From the NCBI GenBank assembly GCA_036971715.1, contig JAVHJL010000012.1, positions 682,001 to 746,000 of the forward strand: a stretch of 64,000 nucleotides of DNA, read 5' to 3'. Origin of the DNA: Arthrobotrys musiformis (Eukaryota > Ascomycota > Orbiliomycetes > Orbiliales > Orbiliaceae). Below are positions 55,401 to 64,000 of this stretch, piece after piece; position 1 is the stretch's first letter; each line of letters begins with the position of its first letter. The notes under the pieces are model-generated. The model was given only the letters and a program-made list of their open reading frames with translations. It was not told the DNA's origin and did no database searches. Made by a program: the position numbers and the translations under genes.

Positions 55401-55708
55401 TCAGATCGAGGATCATATATTCTCCCAGCAGAGGCCTGGGAACCTCCCCGACGAGGGTTTCGGACAAATTCCGGGTCTACTGAATCGACACGGCGGCCAA
55501 CACCACCACCGACAGGCTTGCGTCTGTGGGGCCTGGCTGACGGGGTAGCGGCAGGGGTAGCTGAAGCAGCAGCAGGGGGTTCATCTATTTGCATAGAGTC
55601 TCCCGCCTGTGCCTGAGGCCCAAACGAGGCGGCGGCAGCACCAGCACCAGCACCAGTCGAAGTGGCATTAGGCCTATGGTTAATGTCAATTAGCGGCTTT
55701 TTCCTCAT
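52481..55708 (-). CDS. Est1/SMG6-like PIN-domain protein
   Basis: Single intact exon, 1075 aa, ATG 55708 (MRKKPLIDINHRPNATSTG). Residues 1-200 are Ala/Pro/Gln-rich and disordered. About 210-560 are a helical 14-3-3/TPR-like Est1-type region (PLNNDQWQALIALHRTLLHE, PHVGRLYHHLAILARPNIL). About 560-800 are further helices, followed by an acidic linker. The C-terminal PIN nuclease domain starts near 847 with VVVDTNSLV (D854), TELQGLQ (E885), LDDVIIETA (D950/D951) and LVTDDVVMRL (D990/D991), so the acidic metal-binding set looks complete. Family members act in nonsense-mediated mRNA decay (SMG6 cuts mRNA with its PIN domain) and telomere maintenance (Est1). The intact active site favours an RNA-cleaving role. 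A broken relative lies at 21852-23721. Confidence 0.85.
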   Translation of the reverse strand: MRKKPLIDINHRPNATSTGAGAGAAAASFGPQAQAGDSMQIDEPPAAASATPAATPSARPHRRKPVGGGVGRRVDSVDPEFVRNPRRGGSQASAGRIYDPRSDFIKPSAQTSSRPAPTQRSQVAPPSSPRAAQRLSNQSARNPIPPSAGPNPVLMKKQATTPTFASTTQPAPLVGSNSFASPPFTAHPSYDADDCEPQPPTELILQPETRPIPQEQLVAEVKGIYAGLVMVEAKCIEVDSKQATAATQGIKQVPPLNNDQWQALIALHRTLLHEHHDFFLASQHPSAAPSLRKLATKYAMPARMWRHGIHSFLELLRHRLPESFEHMLTFIYLAYSMMALLYETVPAFADTWVECLGDLGRYRMAIEEGDPRDREVWMHVSKFWYSKGTDRQPHVGRLYHHLAILARPNILQQLFFYCKALSVAQPFSAARESILTLFDPTALKEQDSEGKQAADAVFVLLHSISFTAVNQDAFADKKEEYLDLLDRKITTSKLKFKVPGVYIAICGVASLFQYNLKDGRMRLATTAKENQKATADAEAAYKATLQNKSEENRLPPGPVIDDYDPKDALLTRPPELDGSVSFDISLSHAQELSFDILSLFFERGNDPAVQPHIHVWLVFLDYLKHYPEGMALVVKTFPWEQMAEYGTALLKKNKGNDAVLESIKDSEIFPTAQGASRPLPEEYMMRGLEIARRYFPYGYFSGIVDDDERLIEQPSMGPAREEKMLWLMVKFANYGPWVQFDPVRFSFTVSNELKALLQSYKATPTDIREPSSMMEEDDSDVDMEMSSATLDDDEIESFDETENPELTQLLAQRRDLRKQLNEPILTIEQEKKAKKSDTFSSESFKPGVTTVVVDTNSLVKYLDTFKKMLDSNEWSIVLPYSVVTELQGLQRNEGKISETSQQALSLITQALSDKRKLRVVTAKQSAISNITSQFKELIDDYSEEGRKNLDDVIIETAKAQGEISAQRFNLNNNSNATSNDEIRPVVLVTDDVVMRLKAIARGVASVGTEQWVKYISPPDEDTQKRIANTYHSLLTKHPKMDKDHVYKVAQDARGDETKAASLLKKRHIKSTRIQK

Positions 55709-56008
55709 TGTCTATGTAGAGTGGGGTGTAGGTGTGGTGTGGAGAAGGGAGGGGGTAGGAAGGGGGGGTAGGAAGGGGAGAAGGTTCCAATTCGCGGCAG
55801 GGTTGGCGGAATGTGGATGGCAGCTGAAATGTAGGAGTAGCTATATGTTCGCCCCGTCTGCATCTACCACCACCCACCACCGAAACCTTGGATTTTGCTT
55901 ATATAAAGCCCCAGCCACCTCCCCCAATCCATCGCCCTCCCCTCCAACAACCCAACCTCACCTTCTCTCAGCTAAATATCGGGCCGGGGGCTTCACCGGC
56001 CTCGGGTC

Positions 56009-56239
56009 TCATCGGGAGTAGGAGCTTTTTACATACCTCAATTCATCAGCAATTTGCGGGTCCGTCACAGCGTTGCTGTGCTCGCCGGCCATATGCTTCT
56101 GCAAATTCGATCCCACCCACCTGCAATATTGGCAGGCAATCTTCGTTCTTGAGCTGGAGTCTCTCAAACCGACCTGGAACCTGTAGTTGATGTCTGCCGA
56201 AGTCGGGTTCAAAGCTCTATCACTCTGTTCGGGCCCCAT
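56009..56239 (-). CDS. Small C2H2 zinc-finger protein (possibly first exon)
   Basis: ATG 56239 (MGPEQSDRALNPTSADINYR). The finger is C-Q-Y-C with H-M-A-G-E-H (IACQYCRWVGSNLQKHMAGE), a CX2CX9HX4H spacing. Unspliced it gives 76 aa. A consensus GTATGT donor at 56036 (after DELR) suggests a further exon downstream, with a possible GATATTTAG acceptor near 55975; I could not choose one. It lies upstream of the Est1-like gene on the same strand. Single C2H2 fingers of this kind bind nucleic acid or protein; no more specific role is visible. Confidence 0.5.
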   Translation of the reverse strand: MGPEQSDRALNPTSADINYRFQVGLRDSSSRTKIACQYCRWVGSNLQKHMAGEHSNAVTDPQIADELRYVKSSYSR

Positions 56240-56257
56240 TGCTATGAAATCGTTCAC

Positions 56258-57401
56258 GTCCTAACTTTGGAGATGCGAACGAAATTTTTTTTAATTATCT
56301 AAATGGGCAAGTGCTAGCCAGAATGCACCAAATTCATCAGTTTCCACATATTGGCCATTTTATAGGCACGCTTCGATAGACTGAAGGCCAACAATGTGTA
56401 GCGGCACGTGATAGTTTGAACATACCGTGATTTTGCGCTCTGAGAGTCAAAGAACTACGTTGTTGTGCTGAGAAGATCGGGTTATCGATGCTTCTACCCC
56501 TGGTTGATCGGGCAGGTCGTTTAAAAAGCAGTATGTTGCCTTCTCAGTATAGAAATCGGGGGGGTTCTTTAGGTCAAACTTCTGCATGCAAGAAGTTTCG
56601 TAAGATAATTGTAGGATAGAATGCTTGTGTTTGATTTAAGCAAAAAGAAGACGAACAACAGCGATGCTTTATATATTCATTTATCGTTGGTCTAGGCGCT
56701 ATTCATCGTTCATATTCAAGTTGTTGATATCGGGAAAGGTACGTCAGCTGTGGAACCGATAGCTACATAGGTTTACGTAGAGGATCCTTTTTTTTTTTTT
56801 TTTTCTTTGTTTTTTTTCGCGCGGGCTCCACTCGCGTTTTTAAAATTTTCTTTTGGGAGTCGCGAACCAACGCGAAGGCCCGGTTCGCCCCAAGTTTGGG
56901 TTGAAGGGCTCCCCCACAGCCGTCTTTCAGGGACTTTCGATTCCGCTCTGCCAAAGAATATCTATTTTTTTTCTTTTTAGTTTTAGCACTGTTAAATTGG
57001 GCAGTTTGGGTGCAAGAAAATGATATTCTGGCGACCGCATCAACACCACTTTCAATGAAAGATTCGAAACTTACATATGAAGTATAAAAAAAGGTAAAAG
57101 GGCTGCAAATGTCAGGTGATAGATCATGATCAGTCCTAGTTATAGAGAGAAAACGAGAAGTTTGAAGGCCGCTGTACCCTCATTTTTTCTAGATATCCCC
57201 GTCGGTGCAAATGCCTGGTCTTGCTCCGGGCCTGATTGTGATTCACCGAACTTCGGAATGTCAGACTCTTGAAGGATTCCGCTTTTTTGGGTCACATTGG
57301 TACAACTCCGGGCTGGGTACGAGACAAGTCACATTGACGAATCACTATATACTAAGTAAGTACCTACTTAAGTATATATAGTGTACATACACCTTTATGC
57401 G
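56258..57401. other. Intergenic, poly-T tract
   Basis: Poly-T at about 56788-56804 with a Lys-rich spurious minus frame. The motif CTGGGTACGAGA at 57313-57324 is the reverse complement of TCTCGTACCCAG seen elsewhere. Confidence 0.4.
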
Positions 57402-57715
57402 AATTTGCTTCTTTCATGCATCATGCAAGCTTGATCACATCGTGCGTTGTATAGCCAATGAAAATACAGAATGTCCCGCCAGCGGAACAAACTCGTGCTT
57501 GAACTATGTACTGGTACCATGGTGTGAAGACGCTTGAAGGTTGCCCTGGCGCTGAGACAACTTTGGGTGGAATTTGTGACTTTTTTGCTTTTCTTTCCGG
57601 CTTGTGTGTGCTGGACAATCTTCGTCGAGGTATGGGCTCCTGTTTCGACTAATTTTAGTGTCAGCTTCCAGACCAGTGTCAGCTGCAATAGAGATTGTCC
57701 ATCTTGGGACCATGG
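57402..57715 (-). repeat. Inverted-repeat arm, right
   Basis: Counterpart of 51672-52040 in opposite orientation, diverged and with small indels. Confidence 0.8.
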
Positions 57716-57844
57716 TTCCTAGTTGACAGAAGCAATAAAAAAATTGCAGAAATCTTTAAATATATTTCTATGTGTCCTCATGATTCAAGTTTCCCATGGT
57801 GATAACACAAATAATAGCTGAGCTCAGCTAAGCTGAGATGGTCG

Positions 57845-58012
57845 CACTCAATGATGAGTGATAACTTTTTATAAAATAGCTCACCGATGTAAATGTAGAA
57901 AATGCTCTTTTAATCTTCCTGGGGCATGGGTTCCTTGTCTAGTGCCGTTAATTATATTATCAAATACTTTATTTAAGCCCCTTCCTTTGGAGTATGTTTA
58001 GGCCTTTTGATA
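57845..58012 (+). repeat. Dispersed repeat, copy 2 (pair at 23890-24172)
   Basis: See copy 1. It ends inside the first codons of the following ORF (GGCCTTTTGATAT), so the ORF start may be derived from the repeat. Confidence 0.7.
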
Positions 58013-58815
58013 TACGGAACAAGCGCTTTTCTATCAAGATATCGAAGGTCCAAGAACACTTGGACTATATTTGCATTCGCACGTTGGACCATAAGTTTGG
58101 GCGGATCACTTTAATCTGGGATTTGGGGTTGGATGATATTCCTGGGCGTGTGGGAGAACCAGGTCTTGGAAAACTCGAAAAGGACGCAAAAATATCAGAG
58201 ACAGTCACCGCTCTTTGTCGAACAGGACACGTCGAAAGAGTTGAAAGAGGCTGGTCTACTAGCCCTCCGACCCGTGAATCGGTTTTATTTTCCAGAGAAT
58301 ATGGAAATATTCAACTTACCGCGGTAGTGGGCTTGCCAAATCTCAAACGCCTTTTGGGAACTCCTCAACTTTATCAACTCAAGAGCTTCGATATCCATGG
58401 ACTTATGGGGAGCCTTACTCCTCGCCCGCTTAGTGGACCTTGTCACTTTTCTTATCCATGCATTCTCGCGATGCTTATCAAAAGTTTGCCACAGATCGAA
58501 TCAATCCGCATGCGATCTAACGACACCGAGGATGGCTATTCCACAGACAAATGCCAAATCGACCGTCTCGCTATTGAGTCAGCTACTAAACTACGACGGT
58601 TGGAAATGCCTTTGTTCGCCGAATTGTTACAAGGCCACGCGTTACGCTGGGTCATGATGGCTCCGAACCTAATAGAGGCTCTTTTTTACAGAGACGGCTT
58701 CAAGATCATGACCAACGAATCAAGAGCTCGAGTTAGAAGCCTGGCGGAACAGATCAAACACAGATCCGCACTTCTTTGGCGAAGGTTCGAGGGAACCTTC
58801 TATGCACACGCCTGA
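57994..58815 (+). CDS. Hypothetical protein, LRR/F-box-like region without clear F-box
   Basis: 273 aa from ATG 57994. Leucine-rich, repeat-like segments (GLPNLKRLLGTPQLYQLKSF, SLPQIESIRMRSN, ATKLRRLEMPLFAELL) resemble the LRR-like region of fungal F-box proteins, which adapt substrates to SCF ubiquitin ligases. No F-box is seen. The N-terminal codons fall in a dispersed repeat, so the true N terminus may have been cut off. The frame is otherwise open and ends FEGTFYAHA. Could be a truncated gene. Confidence 0.5.
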   Translation: MFRPFDIRNKRFSIKISKVQEHLDYICIRTLDHKFGRITLIWDLGLDDIPGRVGEPGLGKLEKDAKISETVTALCRTGHVERVERGWSTSPPTRESVLFSREYGNIQLTAVVGLPNLKRLLGTPQLYQLKSFDIHGLMGSLTPRPLSGPCHFSYPCILAMLIKSLPQIESIRMRSNDTEDGYSTDKCQIDRLAIESATKLRRLEMPLFAELLQGHALRWVMMAPNLIEALFYRDGFKIMTNESRARVRSLAEQIKHRSALLWRRFEGTFYAHA

Positions 58816-59862
58816 AGAAAAAGGGTCCAGGTGCAGTTTCCAATGTGTATTTCTAGAGCTTTATAGAGCGACATAATGTTGGATAGGTCGTCTATAGATC
58901 TACGAAATCTTGTGGCGACATGATATTATGTTGTATCGAATAGCTTTTCAACATTTAATTCAGGCGTACCGAGCGGTTGTAAATCTTGTATCTAGTTTTC
59001 AAAAAATATTTTAAATGAAATTCGAAGTGTGTTCTGAAGTGTGGAGACTCCACAGCTGTCATGCTGGAATTTGCCATCAGTGAAAGCCAAGCGCGCGATT
59101 ACGGCCATGATTGGTCTGGCTACGAGACCAGTTATGATGATTTTTTCATGTCGCCTCAAACCAACGCCGGCACATGCACATGTCGACTAGGAATTGGAAG
59201 GGAAAAAAACCCGTGGTTGTGACCATGCCGATATACGTCGACTCTAGACAAGCTGGCGGGAGTTTGTACCACATTGTGCTTGTTCCAGTACTAGCCTCTC
59301 GCTTGCTGCAGTTTGAGCTCCTAGCCTTGAACCCATCTCACAACGTACCGGGGGTGCATGCGCATGCAGTGGCATGGCATTTCATGGCTTGCCCCATCAA
59401 CGCTCGTCCGAGCTGCCGCCTTGCAATGGCGCACCAAGCGTAAATTTGATCTCGGCCTTTGATGCCATCTCGGATAGGGCCCTGGTCCAATAATAAAGCG
59501 CTATGGAAGTGTGGTATTGGTGCCGGTACCGGAGATCCAGAGATGCATATCGATAAGAGTATCTAAAACACACCTTAGTTTCTCTTTACCTTCTTTTACG
59601 TCCTCCAAAGATAATTTTGTAGCATAACGGCGACTTTTTCGCAGCAGCTAAGTAATTGGCCCCAAAATTGGTGAGCGTGTGGAAGTGGACTAAATGGGGG
59701 GAAGAGAGAAAGTATTCATGGGTTCAGATAGACTAGAGGGAGAGTAATCGCCAACAAGGAGAAGGGCATATTCGCATGAAGTGAAGGGAAGGGAAGGGAC
59801 ACTGCGAAGGAGAGAAGAAAATTTTGGTTAGGTTGATAACGACCGTGGGAAATACCGCGAAA
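58816..59862. other. Intergenic, nothing supported
   Basis: An 89-codon plus frame (59174-59443) has odd composition and no support. Confidence 0.35.
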
Positions 59863-60069
59863 ATGGTGTCTGGACCGTATTTTCGCTGCACATTCAGTGC
59901 GGACCTGGATATTAGAGGGTGCGCCCAATGCGGTGTGGGAAAATACAAGCTGGTTGACAGAACTAGCGTAGTGCAGCCCTTAAACAGCAAGGCTACTAAA
60001 GTCGCCTCCATAGATCTATCGAAAATTACGTTTCATGAATTCGTGACACTCCCTCTAAGGAGTATCTAG
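59863..60069 (+). CDS. Small Cys-containing ORF, unknown
   Basis: 68 codons from ATG 59863 (MVSGPYFRCTFSADLDIRGC), continuing CAQCGVGKYKL and ending with FHEFVTLPLRSI. Tyr-x-x-Cys and CxxC motifs are present but no signal peptide. Could be an exon of a secreted protein or chance. Confidence 0.25.
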   Translation: MVSGPYFRCTFSADLDIRGCAQCGVGKYKLVDRTSVVQPLNSKATKVASIDLSKITFHEFVTLPLRSI

Positions 60070-60237
60070 ATGGGTAATATTTCTTTTACGAAAGCTACTT
60101 TATGCTCACGGTGGATCTAATATTAAATTTTTTGAAGATCAGAAAATAACGAGTTAACTTACACAAGTGTATCTATAGGAACAACAGGAAGACTAGAAGC
60201 ACATGTAGCTAAAGGAAATACGATGAGGCCAGAGGCT

Positions 60238-60885
60238 TCAACCCGTCTTTTTAACAACTTTATCACCATTTTTTTGGAGGGAATATGTGGTCTTCGTAGT
60301 TTTTTTACAGCGGACGGATTTCTTAGAGGGCTTGTGTGAACGTTTCGGCCGTGCCTGTCTAGACCCTTGTGGTCTCAGTCTGGCCCTTGAGTCTGGTATA
60401 GAGGGGGGCGCTTTATGCTCAGGGCCTTCTTCATTTGACGAGAGCGGTGGTGGTGGCGGAATATTTTTCGGTCCATTGTTGGAATCTGGATCTAGAGATT
60501 GAACGGTGGGCGATCGAAAATCCGAATCCGAGCGAGGCTTTTTGGTGTGACAGTCTTAATCGGGGCATTAACTGGGGTGGTCCAATTCCGCATCTGTCGA
60601 CGTCTCCAAATGCGGTTCTGAGTGGTCTCGTTCCCAGACTGCACAAAGATTGACCGGTTCTGAGGCCAAAAAAACTGGGGTGGTATGCCTTTGTGGTATC
60701 TGGGTATCAGACCATTCTGGGGTTTTGGCCATTACCACTTCATACAAGTTAACCGTTAGCTCTGGGCTAGAATTTTGAGGCCATAAAGCAAGCTTACCTC
60801 CGTAGGACCGTTTGATTCGTACTCCGGGAATCGAAGGAGTTGTCTGTAGATTTTCCATTTGAATCGTTTCTGTATACGTAAACAT
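60238..60885 (-). pseudogene. Pro/Lys-rich protein gene with two in-frame TAA codons
   Basis: From ATG 60885 (MFTYTETIQMENLQTTPSIP) one frame runs 216 codons with only two breaks, TAA 60568-60570 and TAA 60556-60558, five codons apart. After them it continues TKKPRSDSDFRSPTVQSLDP, IPPPPPLSSNEEG and a basic tail RPKRSHKPSKKSVRCKKTTK to TGA 60238. CAA-to-TAA by C-to-T would explain both. No intron of usable length removes them. The composition suggests a disordered, probably nuclear or cell-wall-associated protein; no family recognised. It contains the shared TCTCGTTCCCAG motif in antisense (encoding CAVWERDH). Confidence 0.45.
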
Positions 60886-60999
60886 GTCGACTATAGGAGA
60901 GAAAGGACTTTTACGAGACACCGTTCCGAGGGTAGATGCTCTGGTGCTCCGCTATGAATGTGTGGAAAGTTCTCCGGCATTAAGTAAATCTTAATCGCC

Positions 61000-62200
61000 T
61001 GAGTGATCAAAGGAAATCACCTAATTACTCACTTCGAGCTGAATTCATGACAGTAAGGGCTTGTGTGGTCTCGTTCCCAGCCTCACCCGGGGTGGTCCAG
61101 GCTTGTGCATGCATATTAATATTATCGGTACATACATGATGCTAGCCTCGAATCCACATGATGGATCGCACCTCTACACCTCCTTGGGTTGCCTCCCGAC
61201 AAACCCTAGATTAACTGCCCGGGACTTTGCAGAATGTGTTCATATACTTACATACACGTAGTTTCAGCCCCTCCTCTAATTTGGCCGTTTTAGACAACCT
61301 CTTGAGTTTCTTCGACATATTACGGTATCTGCACCCTTTCTATTAGCCCTAGTAATTCGGACTGGCCTCGCAGGATTAGGACTCGAAGCGATACCCGTCG
61401 TAGTGAAGAGCCCCTGATGCAAGTGCAGGACAAGTGCGTGCAGGACAAATCAGAGCAGGGTCTATTTGGACCCCGAGGGTGCGATCTATTGGCTTGGATC
61501 TTCTCACCACCATGTTTCCTAGTGTAATATATGTATGTGTGTATGAATCGTGATCATGTATGATCAATGAACCTGTGGGATAGGTTTCCTTTCCGTCCTC
61601 GTGGCCACTTTACGTATGTACCGTCTTTTAATAAGTCTAATGATAGCTACATTACCATCTACCATCGAAACAACAACACTCTAAACGATGGTAAATTTTT
61701 TTTGATGGTCCTTTTGTGCAATATGCGTTTCTCGGTGAGGATTTTGCTGTTTTGAGGTCTGCTGAAAGAATCGATGCGCGATGGCTGGAGAAAAACTGTA
61801 CCGATTGAATTCTTGGCATTAGCCGTTTATCGCAGGTCGGACGTAAAGCGGTCCCGTTTGCGTGGCCAGGCGCTGCAAAAAACCTGAGCCCTGGCTCGAC
61901 ATCGCGACACCTAGGCTAAGGTCTCGATAAATTCAGACTCTACTTTAAGATTCCGGTGATAGTTCTGCCACATGGTCCATCTAAAATTTCCGAGATTTGT
62001 AGACTGAAACGTCTTTTATCTCAGATTCTCTTTGTACCTGAGCCTTAGGCACCCAGCGAGCCGTCGGTGGTGTTGAGCTTTCGGAGGGTTTGTCGTTGTG
62101 TATCGATCGGCCGGGATATCGGTCTCTTTGAGTACTAGTGCGGGGTCCAAAAAACCACCAACATCCCGATCCTAAACCGACTGTTCTCTACGGCGCCCAA
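61000..62200. other. Intergenic, short frames only
   Basis: Includes the motif TCTCGTTCCCAG at 61069-61080 and a GCAGGACAA.GTGC direct duplication near 61424-61448. No supported gene. Confidence 0.35.
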
Positions 62201-62891
62201 ATGATGGAACCCGAACATCCCCCGCGAGTTCCCAAGCCGAAGGTCAAAAGCAAGAAATCGATTAAGATAATTGATATAGAAAGAGCTTTTGGGGATATTT
62301 ATTGGTTAGAACGTACTGGAGATTGGTCGCGGAAAATCCCCCTCCATAATATCCTAACGATCATTCAGGTATTGCCTTTTGACGTACTGTTGTAGCGCGG
62401 CTAATTAGCACCACGCGTACCGAGGTGATTGTTTTGATGCCAGCCTTGGGGTTAAGGGGCGCTATTGATATACGTGTTTCTAACTCGATGGAAAGGCCAA
62501 ATGCGACCACTTGTTAGATATATTTGGGAACGATATGATAGAAGGATTTAACTTCCGCAGGCAAGGAAAGGACCTCAAAGATGACATGTATCGACGTCTT
62601 TTATCTTTGATTCGAGATGATGAAGCGGTCGATCCCTCATATATGTCGTTAGCTTTAGATATGCTAGAGGCCTCTACGGATCCGGAAAATAGTTCACGGT
62701 GGTTGCTTGAATACTGCATGCGTCGAACCGAGGAGAACCGCATCTCTAGAGAAAGCAGACCCGAAAAGAAGGCGCCTAGTCGGATCAGCGAGTATAACCG
62801 TGTTGACCAAGGACTAGACGAAGAATTTGGTAGTTCACCTGCTGCGTCGGCGAATCAAAGAAGAGGGCTCCGGATAGACGATCGTAAGTAG
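62201..62891 (+). CDS. Hypothetical protein (2 exons)
   Basis: Model join(62201..62368, 62496..62891), 187 aa. ATG 62201 (MMEPEHPPRVPKPKVKSKKS) is the first in frame. The 127-nt intron has CAG|GTATTG, a CTAAC branch site 17 nt before AAAG, and joins in phase 0 (NILTIIQ to AKCDHLLDIFGND). Exon 2 is helical and charged (KDLKDDMYRRLLSLIRDDEA, YMSLALDMLEAS). It may not end at 62891, because a GTAAGT donor sits over the last codons (RIDDRK). The N terminus has a basic nuclear-signal-like stretch. Family not recognised. Confidence 0.55.
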
Positions 62892-63440
62892 TTTTCCTCC
62901 CCTGGTAGAGTCATACAATGATATCATGACGCTGACAAAAGAGGGGGGGTAGTCTTGAATAATAATGCAGAGGGTTGAGCTGCAGCCGGGGGAGTCGCAT
63001 CACATCGATACAGCTAGCTCGGGAGGACGGTGAGGGGGGGGGCGGATATAGGTGAAGAAATATTTGGGGGTGGTGGGAGGTTAAAGGTGGAAAGAGGGCT
63101 GAAAGAGAGGCGGCGTCCAGTCACGACCAACGAACAAATTTGGATTTAAATACAAGGCTACCCGAGTACGGAACAAAAATACGACAAAGCATTCTAGGAA
63201 CAGAAACAAATAGGAAAATATCAAATCGAGTTTAGTTGCAGGGATATTCCATGCGCGTATAGCGAGATCGTATGGTATTCTGTTCCAAGAACAACGATGG
63301 CTCGATTGTTTGGGCAGATGGTATAAAGCGGCTCGGTCCAATCTATATGATCCATCAATACCGTTACTAGTCCATGTAAATTTCACCTCAGGGTATATTA
63401 ACATAACCCTCCTCTCCATCGGTGAGGCTTATCTTGTCAA
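62892..63440. other. Intergenic with G-rich tract
   Basis: Runs of G at 62942-62950 and 63033-63042. Overlapping frames on both strands near 63081-63540 are not distinguishable from chance. Confidence 0.35.
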
Positions 63441-63773
63441 TCAAACAAGCAAGACCCCGTCGTCAGTCTTTTCCCCCTCCCCCTCCTCCTTCTTCTCTTC
63501 GTCGGTATTTCCTCCTTCGTTTTTATCCTTATCTTCGTAGGCCTTCCCCGCTTCACTTTTATCCTTCTTTTTATCAGTTTCTCCCCCGTCACTGTTATCC
63601 TTCTTTTCATCGATCTTTCTCCCTTGATTTTTGTTCTTCTTTTCATCGACCTCCCCACCCCCTTCCTTCTTCCCATCATCGCCTCCGTTTTTTTTCTCTT
63701 CATGGGTCTTCTCGCCTCCCTTCTTCTCCTCCTCATCACTCTTCTCTTTCTTCCCCTTCCCTTCTCCTCCTTT
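63441..63773 (-). CDS. Lys/Glu-rich repeat-bearing exon
   Basis: The minus-strand frame is open from about 63793 to TGA 63441 and encodes an almost purely Lys/Glu/Asp/Gly protein with imperfect units of about 17 residues: EKKDNSDGGETDKKKDKSEA, then YEDKDKNEGGNTDEEKKEEG. No in-frame ATG; a CTTTTAG acceptor near 63775 suggests it is an internal or last exon. Such sequence is typical of disordered nuclear or nucleolar proteins but can also be low-complexity artefact. Confidence 0.35.
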   Translation of the reverse strand, partial: KGGEGKGKKEKSDEEEKKGGEKTHEEKKNGGDDGKKEGGGEVDEKKNKNQGRKIDEKKDNSDGGETDKKKDKSEAGKAYEDKDKNEGGNTDEEKKEEGEGEKTDDGVLLV

Positions 63774-64000
63774 CCCTAAAAGTTCCAGTGGGCCTTACCT
63801 CGCTGATAAATAGTTCGCTGATTGGTCAAATTATCGGTAATAAATATTGTTTCTGGGGGTTATTGCTTGAAGGTGAGGACCTAAATACGACGACCTCTTT
63901 GAGATCATCTATGAGCGATGCTAAAGGGAAATGTCGAACCGAGCCTAGGCAGTGCTGGACCCATGGTGTGCTATCGACGGATATACTTTTTTGCCATTTG

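Noticed and set aside
55067..56190. Plus-strand ORFs opposite and beside the Est1-like gene
   Set aside because: Antisense shadows of GC-rich coding or promoter sequence.
1..64000. CRISPR arrays or bacterial defence systems
   Set aside because: Tandem repeats here are simple microsatellites without spacers, and the DNA is clearly fungal.

Overview
This window is nuclear DNA of a filamentous ascomycete fungus. The clean gene models have short spliceosomal introns of 44-127 nt, mostly 54-70, with GTRAGT/GTATGT-like donors, CTRAC-like branch sites and YAG acceptors. Recognisable products are typical of Pezizomycotina: an Est1/SMG6-like PIN protein, a ferric reductase, Myb-like and C2H2 proteins, ankyrin and protein-kinase relatives, a Ty3/gypsy retrotransposon and effector-like secreted ORFs. 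Leotiomycetes is my guess only. No bacterial operons, tRNA, rRNA or CRISPR array were found.

Layout. 0.3-1.3 kb: intact three-exon Myb-like gene. 1.9-5.2 kb: gene-poor, with microsatellites and short dispersed repeats. 5.3-6.5 kb: truncated copy of a repeat that carries a JmjC-like gene. 6.7-7.4 kb: ankyrin relic. 8.2-9.8 kb: ferric reductase with a frame break. 10.5-12 kb: large coiled-coil/acidic protein. 12.8-14.2 kb: two-exon gene of unknown function. 15-19 kb: weak ORFs and a gypsy fragment. 20.4-21.8 kb: secreted-effector-like exons. 21.85-23.7 kb: broken copy of the Est1-like gene. 24.2-26.2 kb: small hypothetical ORFs. 26.8-30.3 kb: tandem pair of broken kinase-like genes. 30.7-34.0 kb: degenerate Ty3/gypsy pol. 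34.6-36.9 kb: longer copy of the JmjC-like repeat. 38.6-41.6 kb: 9-bp minisatellite and several small genes. 42.2-43.7 kb: tetranucleotide arrays and a decayed coiled-coil gene. 43.7-46.3 kb: low-complexity DNA. 46.3-47.3 kb: gag relic. 47.7-51.7 kb: small genes and relics. 52.5-55.7 kb: intact Est1-like/PIN gene lying between two inverted-repeat arms. 56-63.8 kb: small C2H2 gene, a gene downstream of a dispersed repeat, and several small intron-bearing or decayed genes.

The main theme is duplication followed by decay. The Est1-like gene, the kinase-like gene and the JmjC-like gene each occur twice here, and at least one copy of each is broken. In the JmjC-like pair, three breaks can be placed by comparing the copies. 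Two are CAG-to-TAG, and the third (CGG in one copy, TAG in the other) needs two C-to-T/G-to-A changes. Other breaks in the window are TAA, TAG or TGA codons that one such change could produce. This suggests a RIP-like process, but I have not measured dinucleotide bias. The apparently intact genes (Myb-like, Est1-like, the 12.8, 39.2, 40.4, 47.8 and 62.2 kb genes) sit between these relics. Functions given for small unknown genes are deliberately limited to what is visible.
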